In this document: one piece after another, positions 9,740-18,266 of the stretch
Numbering within the stretch: position 1 is the first letter of the stretch
Layout: every line of letters starts with the position of its first letter
DNA from: Planctomycetaceae bacterium
Lineage (GTDB): Bacteria; Planctomycetota; Planctomycetia; Planctomycetales; Planctomycetaceae
Direction: 5' to 3'
Assembly (NCBI GenBank): GCA_021732995.1
Contig: JAKFWA010000085.1
Location: 1-64,000, forward strand
DNA: 64,000 nt
Program-made: the position numbers and the translations under genes
Notes under the pieces: generated by a model
Seen by the model: the letters and a program-made list of their open reading frames with translations, nothing else
The model's database searches: none
What the model was told of the DNA's origin: nothing

Positions 9740-10705
9740 GTGCTGGCGCAACAGCGAGTGGAAATCTTGCTCGTTCAAAGTAACGGGCAACCGCCGGACC
9801 TCGTGAATGATTTCGAGGCCACGGGGTTGCTCGCCATCGCTGAGACTGTCGCCGGAATTGAAGCAGCCCTCGCGTGTTTGCGTGGTCATTCGCCCTTCGA
9901 CCACGCCCTGGAACCCGCGCTAATCCTGATTGACCTCGTCTCCGAAGATGGCGCGCCAGATATCGCTCCCGATCTGGAGTTGCTTGCGGAACTAAAGGGT
10001 GACGTTCATCTGCGCATGATTCCCGTTGTGGTCCTGACAGAGAACGCCGAAGAAGCGGACATTTTGAATGCCTACAGCAATGGTGCTTGCTCGTTCGTGC
10101 GTAAGCCAGACTGCCGGGAAGAACGCCGTCGTCTGATCGGCTGCTTTGCGCGCTACTGGGCTCAGGTCGCGCAGTTGCCACGCATGGTGGATCGCACTTC
10201 GGACGAGCCTTGGGATGAGTCTTCAGTCACCACTTGCCACGCAATCGAAGGCGACTCAGCCGATTCGCGCAGCGTGGAAGTGCTGGTCGTCGATGACAGT
10301 GAGGACGATGTCATCCTGCTCCGCGAAGCCTTCGGCGAATGCCCGCTGGTGAACTTCGTCCAGACCGCCGAAGACGGTGAGGAAGCACTGAGATATCTGC
10401 GCCGCGAAGGCTGCTACTCCGAAGCCCGCCGCCCCAGCCTTATCATGCTCGACATCAACATGCCGAGGAAGAACGGCTTTGAAGTGCTGACGGAAATCCG
10501 AGCCGACCAACGGCTGAAGAACATTCCCGTCATCATGCTGACGACCAGCAAGCAGGAATCCGACATCCTGCGAGCCTACGCCATCGGCGCCTGCTCCTTC
10601 ATCGCCAAGCCCGTGAACTTCGAAAAGATGCGCCAGATCGCGCACCAGTTCACAGTCTACTGGACGCAGGTAGCAGACCTACCTCCGCCAGAGTTGGCGT
10701 ATTGA
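9740..10705 (+). CDS. Double receiver (REC-REC) response regulator, Rcp1-like
   Basis: A 321-residue protein of two receiver domains and no DNA-binding or enzymatic output. REC2 (~182-315) is complete: acidic pair DD at 185-186 in VVDDSEDD, phosphorylation site D238 in LIMLDINMPR, and Lys in FIAKPVNF. REC1 (~5-150) keeps a candidate Asp (~65, LILIDLVSED) and a Lys (FVRKPD), but the acidic pocket reads LLVQSNG, so it is probably impaired in Mg2+ binding. Both end with the same YWAQVAQLP/YWTQVADLP tail, showing internal duplication. The GTG start has GAGGA upstream. It very likely partners the PAS kinase just upstream. Confidence 0.92.
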   Translation: MLAQQRVEILLVQSNGQPPDLVNDFEATGLLAIAETVAGIEAALACLRGHSPFDHALEPALILIDLVSEDGAPDIAPDLELLAELKGDVHLRMIPVVVLTENAEEADILNAYSNGACSFVRKPDCREERRRLIGCFARYWAQVAQLPRMVDRTSDEPWDESSVTTCHAIEGDSADSRSVEVLVVDDSEDDVILLREAFGECPLVNFVQTAEDGEEALRYLRREGCYSEARRPSLIMLDINMPRKNGFEVLTEIRADQRLKNIPVIMLTTSKQESDILRAYAIGACSFIAKPVNFEKMRQIAHQFTVYWTQVADLPPPELAY

Positions 10706-10759
10706 GGGTAGAGAGCGCCACACGCTTGTTTGAGATTGCATGACCGTCGATTCGCACGA

Positions 10760-10833
10760 CTTCTGGCGGCTCTCGCCGCCCCGGTAGCCCGAGTACGGGC
10801 TACCGGGGTCACCCTGCGAGTTCGCAGTTGAAC
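10760..10833. repeat. Dispersed double-hairpin repeat, copy 1
   Basis: A 13-bp perfect inverted repeat CCCCGGTAGCCCG/CGGGCTACCGGGG (10779-10791 and 10796-10808, AGTA loop) is preceded by a GGCGGC/GCCGCC hairpin and followed by CTGCGA-GT-TCGCAG (10814-10827). A related sequence with the same folds occurs at 13337-13411, so this is a mobile or amplified intergenic element. It lies 55 nt after the response regulator gene and could also end its transcript. Confidence 0.75.
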
Positions 10834-10849
10834 CTTGCCGAAGCCCCGG

Positions 10850-11165
10850 TCATCTCGGAACAAAGAAGAGTCCGCGATTGGGGCTGGCCGTATCGTGCCG
10901 TTCGCGATCAAGCAGGAACTTCGAGGCTTCCTTCAGGGCATCCTCGTCGAGTTCTTGCGATGTGACCTGTGTGGATTCCAGGTTTTCTGGCTTGGGTTCG
11001 CCTTAATAAGTCTGCACCACAGTTCGCTGCGGAGCATGACAACTCGTTTATCCGGATCGACGCCGATTCGCGCGAGTCGAATTGTTGGGCAGAGCGGCAC
11101 GATCAGTTCCACTCGACCGTTTGGGAACTCCGAGCTACCTTTTTCGCTTCGAGCACGAGGCTCAT
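10850..11165 (-). pseudogene. Frameshifted remnant of a small unrecognised gene
   Basis: Read on the minus strand, three protein-like segments join only if two shifts are allowed. An ATG at 11165 opens MSLVLEAKK. After an A-run (about 11135-11140) another frame gives SSEFPNGRVELIVPLCPTIR through RVVMLRSELWCRLIK. After about 11008 a third frame gives EPKPENLESTQVTSQELDED through ASPNRGLFFVPR and a TGA at 10850. Each switch equals loss of one base. The joined product would be about 105 residues with an acidic, soluble C-terminal half. I do not recognise the family. It may be a decayed gene or carry two sequence errors; no single frame spans it. Confidence 0.55.
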
Positions 11166-11209
11166 GAGTTAGCCGAGATCACAAGCTGCTTGGTCAGGGA
11201 AGACGTTTC

Positions 11210-12004
11210 ATGGATGGCGCACGTTTTTGGCAAACGCTGATTCAAGCGGTGGTACAAGGCATCACCGAGTTTCTGCCAATCAGTTCGGATGGCCATCTGG
11301 TGATCGCCGGAAAACTGCTGGAGCAAGCCTTCGGCACGATTTCCACCGGAGCTGAAACGATGCAGCTCATCATTGGTCTTCATCTTGGAACGCTGCTCGC
11401 GACCGCCGTCGTTTACTGGAAGGAATTGTGGTCCTTACTCTATCGCCGCCGGCTCCTGGTGGCTGTCATCCTGGGGACGATTCCAGCAGGCGTGATTGGC
11501 CTGGTGTTTAAGGATTGGTTCGAACAGACCATGTCTTCCCCGCTGTTCGCCGGTGTCGGTTTGTGCGTGACGGCAGTGCTTCTGCTGGCTGGCCAGCGAA
11601 TGGAACTGAATCTCGTAGAACTCGAAGCGATCCGCTTGCCGCATGCGTTCGCCATTGGTTGCTTTCAAGCCGTGGCCATCTTGCCGGGCGTCTCGCGGTC
11701 CGGGAGCACCATTGCCGGTGGCCTGATGTTCGGATTGACGCGACAAACCGCGACCACCTTCTCGTTTCTTCTGGCCGTCCCCGCCGTTGGGGGAGCAGTG
11801 CTGCTGGAAACGATCGACATGGTGAGAGGAAAGTCGGGCGGGCTGGCCATCGGCCAATTGCTTTTAGGCGCAATCATTTCTTTTGTGGTGGGTCTGACCG
11901 CGCTCCGATTCCTGATTCGTATCGTTACGCAACGAAAACTGCACTGGTTCGCCTACTACTGCCTGATTGTCGGAGCCTGTGTCATCGGGTGGCAATTGTG
12001 CTGA
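11210..12004 (+). CDS. uppP: Undecaprenyl-diphosphatase (BacA/UppP family)
   Basis: An integral membrane enzyme that dephosphorylates undecaprenyl diphosphate to recycle the lipid carrier of cell-wall and surface polysaccharide synthesis. The 264-residue length is typical. Signature motifs are QGITEFLPISSDGHLVI near the N-terminus (family consensus EFLPISSTGHL) and PGVSRSGSTIAGG near ~160, both forming the active site. About seven to eight hydrophobic segments are visible. The Asp replacing the usual Thr in ISSDGHL is also seen in some homologues. The gene has no operon partner; the broken gene upstream is on the opposite strand. Confidence 0.94.
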   Translation: MDGARFWQTLIQAVVQGITEFLPISSDGHLVIAGKLLEQAFGTISTGAETMQLIIGLHLGTLLATAVVYWKELWSLLYRRRLLVAVILGTIPAGVIGLVFKDWFEQTMSSPLFAGVGLCVTAVLLLAGQRMELNLVELEAIRLPHAFAIGCFQAVAILPGVSRSGSTIAGGLMFGLTRQTATTFSFLLAVPAVGGAVLLETIDMVRGKSGGLAIGQLLLGAIISFVVGLTALRFLIRIVTQRKLHWFAYYCLIVGACVIGWQLC

Positions 12005-12334
12005 TTTCAATAGCCCCAAAGTAACCGGTGTTTGCATCGCATCAATGCCACCCGGTGATTGAACGACAACGCTAATCCACCGTATTGGAACGCGGTCTCC
12101 ACGGACTTCCGTTTGAACGTGCAGTGAAGGGCGATTTGCTGGTTCGCACGGTTGTCATTACCACTCGGTTGCGTTGCATTGAGCGTTCACGAGCAGCTTC
12201 AACCTGACGACGATAAGGCATCACGGCCAGATTCGGTTTGCCGGCGTACTCAACTGACCGTCCTGAATGGTTGAGCCAGTTGCGTGATGAGCTCATCGTT
12301 AAGGCTGAACCGCCCATCACAAAGGAGTTCTTCA
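12005..12334. other. Intergenic gap upstream of the TIM-barrel gene
   Basis: 330 bases without a convincing gene. A loose inverted repeat links the end of uppP (GGGTGGCAATTG) with CAATGCCACCC near 12043; it could weakly terminate uppP but has no T-run. An 87-codon reading frame on the minus strand (12072-12335) is rich in Arg/Ser with no domain-like pattern. AAAGGAG at 12321 is the ribosome binding site of the next gene. Confidence 0.4.
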
Positions 12335-13219
12335 ATGACTACCTCTCTCGACCGTCGAGACTTCCTCAAATCCACCCTGGTCGCGTCGACTGCGGCAGTG
12401 CTGCCAATGGAACTCGCACTCGCCGATGAGGCGAAGAAGCCGAAGCTGCGGATCGCGGTCAAGTACGGGATGATCAAGCACAAGGGGTCAATTGAGGAGC
12501 AGTTCAACCTCATCAAGAAGCTCGGCCTGCAAGGGGTCGAAGTGGATAGCCCCAGCGGGTTGAACAAGGCCGAGGCTAAGGCGGCTGCCGAGAAAACTGG
12601 GATCGTGATTCACGGCGTCATCGACAGCGTCCACTGGCGCGACACGCTATCGAGTTCCGACGCCACAGTGCGAGCCAAGGGGTTGTCCGCTCTGAACGGA
12701 GCCATCGAGGACGCCGCGTTCTTCGGCTGCGACACCGTGCTACTCGTCCCCGGCGTCGTGAAGGACGACGTGACCTTCGAGCAATGTTACGAACGCTCGC
12801 AAGCCGAAATCAAAAAGGCGCTGCCGCTGGCCGAGAAGCACAAAGTCAAAATCTGCATCGAGACAGTATGGAACAATTTCATCACGAAGCCGGAGCACCT
12901 GATCTCGTTCGTGGACGATTTGAAAAGCCCGTGGGTCGGCGCGTACTTCGATTGCAGCAACATGCTCAAGTATGGAGTGTCGTCCGCCGAGTGGATTCGG
13001 AAGCTCGGCAAGCGGCTGGTGAAGTTCGACTTCAAGGGCTACAGCCACAAAAACAGTTGGTGCAAAATCGGCGAAGGTGATGAAAACTGGCCGGAAGTTC
13101 TGAAAGCCCTCGGTGAAATCGGCTACGACGGCTGGGCCACCAGCGAAGTTGGCGGCGGCGGAGAGAAAGAACTGGCCGACATTACGGCACGCATGAAGAA
13201 AGTGCTGGAGCTCACTTAA
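12335..13219 (+). CDS. Tat-exported sugar phosphate isomerase/epimerase-like TIM-barrel protein
   Basis: A 294-residue protein with a twin-arginine signal (LDRRDFLKSTLVASTAAVLP) and an AP-endonuclease-2/xylose-isomerase-like TIM barrel. Typical barrel strands and metal-ligand acids are visible: GLQGVEVDSP, VIHGVIDSVHW, KICIETVWNNF with the strand-end Glu, GAYFDCSNML with Asp, LVKFDFKGY and WATSEVGGGG. Such proteins usually isomerise or epimerise sugars, and Tat-exported versions are abundant in planctomycetes. The true substrate is unknown. The ATG at 12335 has AAAGGAG 8 nt upstream and is preferred over an in-frame start at 12284. It is convergent with the chemoreceptor gene. Confidence 0.9.
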   Translation: MTTSLDRRDFLKSTLVASTAAVLPMELALADEAKKPKLRIAVKYGMIKHKGSIEEQFNLIKKLGLQGVEVDSPSGLNKAEAKAAAEKTGIVIHGVIDSVHWRDTLSSSDATVRAKGLSALNGAIEDAAFFGCDTVLLVPGVVKDDVTFEQCYERSQAEIKKALPLAEKHKVKICIETVWNNFITKPEHLISFVDDLKSPWVGAYFDCSNMLKYGVSSAEWIRKLGKRLVKFDFKGYSHKNSWCKIGEGDENWPEVLKALGEIGYDGWATSEVGGGGEKELADITARMKKVLELT

Positions 13220-13293
13220 TTTCGAGGATGTGAAGCCATGTCGCGAGTGGCTCGATTGACACCCTGCGGTCTGTCGGGGTCGCTCAGCGACAG

Positions 13294-13340
13294 GAAGCTT
13301 CAGGCAGTGCGGGCATCGAATCCGCACTGCCTGAAGCTTC
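13294..13340. terminator. Long perfect hairpin between convergent genes
   Basis: Arms 13294-13312 and 13322-13340 are perfect 19-bp complements (GAAGCTTCAGGCAGTGCGG and its reverse complement) around a 9-nt loop. It sits between the stops of the TIM-barrel gene (plus) and the chemoreceptor gene (minus), so it can act on both transcripts. There is no long T-run, so a bidirectional terminator role is inferred. Confidence 0.65.
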
Positions 13341-13411
13341 TTGCGGCATCTCGTTGCCCCGGTCGCCCGAGTACGGGCAACCGGGGTCATCCCGCGTGTT
13401 CGTGGTTAAGC
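13337..13411. repeat. Dispersed double-hairpin repeat, copy 2
   Basis: Related to the element at 10760-10833. The main arms 13357-13369 and 13374-13386 (CCCCGGTCGCCCG/CGGGCAACCGGGG) have one mismatch and the same AGTA loop, followed by a weaker CCGCG/CGTGG hairpin in the place of copy 1's CTGCGA/TCGCAG. It overlaps the last bases of the chemoreceptor reading frame. Flanking bases differ between copies. Confidence 0.7.
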
Positions 13412-15358
13412 TTGAAACCGCTTGACCAACAGTTGGAGTTGCTGAGCAACGGTCTGCAGTTGGCGGCCCGTCACACGAGTGCGTGACGCACCTTCGGCGG
13501 TTTGGCGGGCTCGGCGATCGACCATTTGCACGCAAGCGTCAACTTCGCGGCACTTAGCCGCCGTGTCTGTCACGCGGCTGGAAACCGTCTCGCAGGACAC
13601 GGCCGACTGGTTGACGTTACGAGCGATTTCGCCAGTTGCGATGCTTTGTTCTTCGACCGAAGAAGCGATTGTCTGCGATACCTGGCGTACGCTGGCAACC
13701 GATTCACTGATGCCCTGAATGGCTTCCGTGACCTCGCGGGTAGAGAACTGCATGGCCTCAATCCGCCGGCGGATGTCTTCTGTCGCTTTGCAGGTTTGCT
13801 GAGCCAACTCCTTCACTTCGGTGGCCACCACGGCGAAGCCGCGCCCATCTTCACCGGCGCGAGCGGCCTCGATCGTGGCATTGAGTGCCAGCAGGTTGGT
13901 TTGATCGGCGATATCTTGAATCACTTCAATCACGCGGCCAATCTCCGCCGCCGACACGCCCAGGGCATCAATCTTCTCGCGACCAGCCAGCGTCAACCGA
14001 TTGGCTTCTTCGACGACGGTCGCAGCACGTTCGGCGCTCTTGGCGACTTCCCGAATCGTGATCGACATCTCTTCGGCTGCGGCAGCCACAGACTTCACGT
14101 TGTTGCGCATCTCTTCACCCGACGAAGAAACGTGCTGCATGTCAGAGGCCACCGCTTCCATGGATTGCGCCACGGTTGCGGCCTGCTGGAGAGCATCACC
14201 GGCCGAAGCGGTCAGTTCATCTGCTGTGCCGTTGAGCTCGGTGGAATTCTCGGTCAGTTGCTGAGCGTTGGTGTGAATCTGACGAACGAGGTCCTGCAGG
14301 CTTTCCGCAGTCTGGTTGAACGAACGCGCCATCACGCCAATCTCGTCGTTGCTGCGGACCTCAAGACGTCCGGTGAGGTCGCCCGTCGCCATCCGCTCGA
14401 GCAGTTTCACGACCTGACCAATCGGGCGGAGAATGCTGTAGGCGGTGAGCAACGCGATCGTCGTTCCCAACACAACGCTGACCGCCAACACCGACATCAG
14501 CACGAGATCCGAGGTACTCAAGGTCCGCTGGAGTTCGCTGTTGAAAGCCTGCTGCTCCGCATCGACGCGCTGCTCAGTTTCCGTTGTGAACGTGTCCACG
14601 CCTTGCGCCACGCACTGCGACGATTCGGCGAGTTGCGCCGACGTTTCCTTGATGATGGCGTCACATGCGACCAGGGCATCGAATGACTTCTCGTAAGCAT
14701 CCCACAATTCGGCAATCTCGCGCTGCGTGGCCGCATCCACCGAAGATTCGCTCAACAGACTGCAAAACCGGTTGACCTGGTCATGCGTCGCTTTGACGTA
14801 CTTGGCGTCTCCGCGCAGCATGTAGTCCTTCTCGGCGCGACGGACCATCAAGGACACGACCTGCAACTGGTCAAGTTTGAGTTCGTTGATCTTGGATTCC
14901 ACCGCCTGTGCGGCCTTGCGAAAGATCCCCTGCAAGCCCAGTTCGTGCGTGAAGCCCCTTTGTCGTGTCGAGCTGACCAGCGTGGCATACTGATCCCGAT
15001 AGTTCTTGACGCACACGAGGCATTCCTGGCCCTTCGCCTGGAGGCCGGCATCAGCCGCTTCGGTAAGAGACGTCAAATCGCCGATCAGTGACTGCACGCA
15101 TTCGGAATGCTGCACGACGAGTTCTTCGTCAGGACGCAGCACGAACGACTTCTCAAGCGTTCGCGCCGAGAAGAGCGCCGCTTTACATTCTTTCGCCTGC
15201 ATCAGGCTGTGCGAGCCCTTCTCAGTGAGCGAACGCAACGTATCGACAGAATGCCGTACATGTTGCGACTGCACGTAACCGATGACGCAGGCGATCGTTG
15301 CGATCAACACGAGAACTCCGCTGCCCCCAAGCAGTCGGGCGCGAATCGACAGTTGCAT
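13406..15358 (-). CDS. Methyl-accepting chemotaxis protein
   Basis: A 650-residue transmembrane chemoreceptor. TM1 is at ~10-30 ([15 protein letters not shown]), then a ~260-residue helical periplasmic sensor of the four-helix-bundle type, TM2 at ~290-312, a HAMP domain ([20 protein letters not shown]) and the cytoplasmic signalling hairpin. The hairpin tip has [20 protein letters not shown] followed by [18 protein letters not shown], the CheA/CheW contact region. The ATG at 15358 has GGGAG upstream and directly precedes the membrane helix; 37 more codons are open upstream but do not look coding. No other chemotaxis gene is in the window. The ligand is unknown. Confidence 0.93.
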   Translation of the reverse strand: MQLSIRARLLGGSGVLVLIATIACVIGYVQSQHVRHSVDTLRSLTEKGSHSLMQAKECKAALFSARTLEKSFVLRPDEELVVQHSECVQSLIGDLTSLTEAADAGLQAKGQECLVCVKNYRDQYATLVSSTRQRGFTHELGLQGIFRKAAQAVESKINELKLDQLQVVSLMVRRAEKDYMLRGDAKYVKATHDQVNRFCSLLSESSVDAATQREIAELWDAYEKSFDALVACDAIIKETSAQLAESSQCVAQGVDTFTTETEQRVDAEQQAFNSELQRTLSTSDLVLMSVLAVSVVLGTTIALLTAYSILRPIGQVVKLLERMATGDLTGRLEVRSNDEIGVMARSFNQTAESLQDLVRQIHTNAQQLTENSTELNGTADELTASAGDALQQAATVAQSMEAVASDMQHVSSSGEEMRNNVKSVAAAAEEMSITIREVAKSAERAATVVEEANRLTLAGREKIDALGVSAAEIGRVIEVIQDIADQTNLLALNATIEAARAGEDGRGFAVVATEVKELAQQTCKATEDIRRRIEAMQFSTREVTEAIQGISESVASVRQVSQTIASSVEEQSIATGEIARNVNQSAVSCETVSSRVTDTAAKCREVDACVQMVDRRARQTAEGASRTRVTGRQLQTVAQQLQLLVKRFQA

Positions 15359-15649
15359 AACATTGCTCCCAAAGTGCGATTGAAAAGGTGTCCGACAGGC
15401 AACTGTAGGACGCGCCAATTCGATATCACTTGGCGGCACGAACAGCCAATTCCGGATGGCGGTGAACACGCTCGGCGGGGCAGCGGAAAAGATCGATGGT
15501 AGCGATGGTAGCGCCGCCCTCTCGCCGCGATGGCTGAGCGCGCGGCTGTATCATGCCACGCTGGAACAGCAGTCCAGACGTAGCAGGGCGGGCAGATTCG
15601 TGACCTCGTCGGCAGACGATCGCAACGTCTTCCTGAGTCGCACGCTCCA

Positions 15650-17101
15650 CTAACGGATTTTCGCGGGAGCTTTCTGGCCTTTGGGGATCAGCGACGTGTA
15701 TTTGCGGTTGTCGAGTTTGGTTTTCCAGTCGGCCTTGGCAGCGATGATCAGGTCAGGTTTTTGCAGGAGGTCAATCGCTGAGATCGCGAGGGCTTTGGTC
15801 GCCACGATGGTGCCCTTTTCGCCAATGGTGGAGCCCATGGCGGAGACGTTTTGCCAACTGTGGCCGGGGCTCTCGGCGGCGAAGCAGGCGGCGCGGATCC
15901 CGCTGGTGGGGATGTACCAGCTCACGTCGCCCACGTCGGTTGAGCCCTTGCTGATTTCGGCAGCTTCGGCGAGCGGTTCAACCGCCTCTTCCAGAGCCAG
16001 CTTGATCTGACCGCCGAACTGTTCGAGCAGTGGTTGCTGCAAGCGTCGCGCGAAGGCTCGTTCTGTTTCGTTGAACCGCGGCGCGCCGATGAGTTCCAGG
16101 TTGCGATGCAGCATCTCGGCCAGCGGCTGGTTGCGGATGATTTCATGGCAGTCAGTGTCAACCTGAACGGAGACTTTGGTGCGAGTCATCAACGCCGCGC
16201 CTTTGGCAATGTCGTTGACCCACTCAAAGTAAGACTCCACATCCTTGTGCTGGTCGGCGCGAACGTAATACCAGACGGTCGCCTCAGCGGGCACCACGTT
16301 CGGAGCACCGCCGCCATTGGTGACGACGTAGTGAATGCGGGCATCTTCCTTAATGTGCTCACGCATGAAGTTCGCGCCGACGTTCATCAGTTCCACAGCA
16401 TCCAAAGCCGACCGACCTTTTTCAGGACTGCCAGCCGCATGTGCCGCGACGCCATTGAAAGTGAACTTCGCTGACACCGCAGCTTTGGAACTGCCAGCCC
16501 AGACGCCCGTCTTCGACGCTGGATGCCAATGCAGGCACACGTCCAGACCATCAAACTGGCCGTCGAGCAACATGTAGACTTTGCCAATCAGTGTCTCTTC
16601 GGCGGGTGTACCAAAAAGCTTGATGGTCCCCTTCAAGCCGTGCTTCTGCATGGCCGCTTTGGCTGCAATCGCAGCGCCGACAGCAGCCGTTCCCAAGCCG
16701 CTATGCCCACAGCCATGACCGGGCGCGCCTTCAGCAACGGGAACTCGATCACCATCCACCTTCTGCGACAAGCCGGGCAATGCGTCGTATTCAGCCAGAA
16801 TGCCGATCACCGGCTGGCCCGATCCGAACGTCGCGACAAAGGCCGTTGGCATGTTGGAAACGCCAGTACGAACCTCAAAGCCATTCGCTTTCAGCTTCGA
16901 GACGAGCAGCGCCGACGACTTATGTTCTTCCAAACCGACTTCCGCATACTCCCAGATCGCCTTGTTGATCGCCTTGAGTTCTTCCACGCGTGACTCGACA
17001 TCCGCCACCGCCGTCTTCTGAGCCGCATCCAGTTCCGCACTCAGCGCCGATTGGACACCACACGCGAACACGCAGAGACCGAGCAAGCAGATCAACTTCA
17101 T
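15650..17101 (-). CDS. Exported M20-family amidohydrolase (AbgB-like)
   Basis: A 483-residue zinc metallohydrolase with a signal peptide (LICLLGLCVFACGVQSALSA). It resembles p-aminobenzoyl-glutamate hydrolase subunit B and other M20 amidohydrolases: IGILAEYDALPGLSQ, the metal-binding GHGCGHSGLGTAAVGAA, LHWHPASKTG, and the dimerisation-domain start in FNGVAAHAAGSPEKGRSALD. A second conserved patch is STDVGDVSWYIPT. It likely cleaves an amide or peptide bond in the periplasm; the substrate cannot be read from sequence. Its start overlaps the stop of the preceding membrane-anchored thioredoxin-fold gene by 4 nt, so the two are probably translationally coupled. Confidence 0.9.
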   Translation of the reverse strand: MKLICLLGLCVFACGVQSALSAELDAAQKTAVADVESRVEELKAINKAIWEYAEVGLEEHKSSALLVSKLKANGFEVRTGVSNMPTAFVATFGSGQPVIGILAEYDALPGLSQKVDGDRVPVAEGAPGHGCGHSGLGTAAVGAAIAAKAAMQKHGLKGTIKLFGTPAEETLIGKVYMLLDGQFDGLDVCLHWHPASKTGVWAGSSKAAVSAKFTFNGVAAHAAGSPEKGRSALDAVELMNVGANFMREHIKEDARIHYVVTNGGGAPNVVPAEATVWYYVRADQHKDVESYFEWVNDIAKGAALMTRTKVSVQVDTDCHEIIRNQPLAEMLHRNLELIGAPRFNETERAFARRLQQPLLEQFGGQIKLALEEAVEPLAEAAEISKGSTDVGDVSWYIPTSGIRAACFAAESPGHSWQNVSAMGSTIGEKGTIVATKALAISAIDLLQKPDLIIAAKADWKTKLDNRKYTSLIPKGQKAPAKIR

Positions 17102-17712
17102 GGGACGGTTCCTTCAGAGGCTGTCGATGCGGGACTGGCTGAGAGCTCACATTGCTGAGGATCAACACGCAGAACGCGATGTATGTCTTGCACAGGATTC
17201 GCCAACGGGCTGGGCAAACCATTTCGGGACGACACGCTGCCGGCTCGGTCGACAAAGAAGATCGCCTGCCGGGGCTTCTCCGTGTCTTCGTCAAAGCAGC
17301 CCCAACGCTGATGAGCCGCCCAGATGGGTTCTACGTCCGTCACAAACACGAACGAGTCCGGAAGGTTCGCTTTCCGATTTTCCTGAGGCAACGCGGAACT
17401 CACGGCGATCACGCGAGTATCGCGCCACTTCATCTCCTTGAGGTGTCGCACCAGATGCTGCAGGTTCGGATCGTCCGCCGCCCCCTTCTTGCCATCGAAG
17501 AACACGACGAAAAACTCCTGCCGGCCGAGGTAGCGATCAACTCGAAAGAACTTGTTGGCCTCGTCGAGGGCTTCGATTGATGGAGCGCGTTGCGGCGGGT
17601 CGGATGAACGTACGGGGGCAATCACCTTCTCAGGCTTCTGAGAAAGCTTGTATTCGCACAACCCAAAGATCAGGACCGCAGCAATCGGAAGAAGAACAAC
17701 TCGCCAAGTCAT
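17098..17712 (-). CDS. Membrane-anchored thioredoxin-fold protein
   Basis: One N-terminal helix (WRVVLLPIAAVLIFGLCEY) precedes a ~140-residue domain with AhpC/TSA-like pattern: EFFVVFFDGKKG, DTRVIAVSSALPQE, FVFVTDVEPIWAAHQRWG and RQAIFFVDRAGSV. No CxxC is present in the core, and the only Cys after the membrane helix are a lone one in RWGCFDE and one near the C-terminus, so a classical disulfide mechanism is doubtful. The start is uncertain: ATG 17712 has GCAGG upstream and puts the helix at the N-terminus, while in-frame ATG 17772 and GTG 17820 would add a second hydrophobic stretch. The 4-nt overlap with the amidohydrolase suggests one operon. Confidence 0.7.
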   Translation of the reverse strand: MTWRVVLLPIAAVLIFGLCEYKLSQKPEKVIAPVRSSDPPQRAPSIEALDEANKFFRVDRYLGRQEFFVVFFDGKKGAADDPNLQHLVRHLKEMKWRDTRVIAVSSALPQENRKANLPDSFVFVTDVEPIWAAHQRWGCFDEDTEKPRQAIFFVDRAGSVSSRNGLPSPLANPVQDIHRVLRVDPQQCELSASPASTASEGTVP

Positions 17713-17843
17713 CAAGAAGCCTGCCACATAGAACCAGGAAGCGAACAGGCTCGCTCTCAATAACCGAACCATTCGCGTGTCAGGCACTATCTTGTGACTG
17801 GCGGAAATTGCAATTCGCACGGCGCTGCCGAGATCTCGGAGCT

Positions 17844-18266
17844 TCAGCTTTGAGGAGCGATCATCCAGCAGGACTCGTGACGTTCCATGCCGATGTGCGG
17901 GTAGTAGGTCTGAGCCTTCGGGGCCGCCAGCAGGATCAGTCGCGTCCGCAGACCGCAGGCGCTGTGAGTTTGCCGAATCAGTTCCTGACCGATGCCACGT
18001 CCTTGAAACGCAACGTCAACCGCGAGGTCCGACAAGTAAGTGCAGTAGCTGAAATCCGTAATCGCGCGGGACACTCCGACGAGCAGGCCATTCGCTCGCG
18101 CGGTTGCCACCACATCGGCATGACGCAGCATCTGTTCGATGCGGGCTTGATCCGAAACCGGCCTGCGTTCAGCCAAGGTTGATCGCACCAGCACGTCGAT
18201 GAATTCGGTCGCGGACAGTTGCGGTTCCCGCGCGTACTGAATGTCAGAGTCAGCCATGTCTCTCAT
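17844..18266 (-). CDS. GNAT-family N-acetyltransferase
   Basis: A 140-residue single-domain acyltransferase. The acetyl-CoA binding signature is [15 protein letters not shown] (Q/R-x-x-G-x-G/A), preceded by the beta4 strand YLSDLAVD and followed by [20 protein letters not shown], the usual end of the fold. The substrate is unknown. The ATG at 18266 overlaps the stop of the upstream lipoprotein gene (ATGA, 4 nt), so translation is probably coupled; a second ATG three codons in is possible. Confidence 0.9.
   Translation of the reverse strand: MRDMADSDIQYAREPQLSATEFIDVLVRSTLAERRPVSDQARIEQMLRHADVVATARANGLLVGVSRAITDFSYCTYLSDLAVDVAFQGRGIGQELIRQTHSACGLRTRLILLAAPKAQTYYPHIGMERHESCWMIAPQS

Noticed and set aside
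12072-12335. 87-codon minus-strand frame before the TIM-barrel gene
   Set aside because: Arg/Ser-rich composition and overlap with the neighbour's ribosome binding site; nothing supports translation.
13502-14686. 394-codon open frame on the plus strand
   Set aside because: It is antisense to the chemoreceptor gene and has no domain-like pattern; the minus-strand protein has clear TM, HAMP and signalling motifs.
15426-15650. 74-codon minus-strand frame between the amidohydrolase and chemoreceptor genes
   Set aside because: GTG start without a ribosome binding site, no domain pattern, and it overlaps the chemoreceptor upstream region; more likely spacer.
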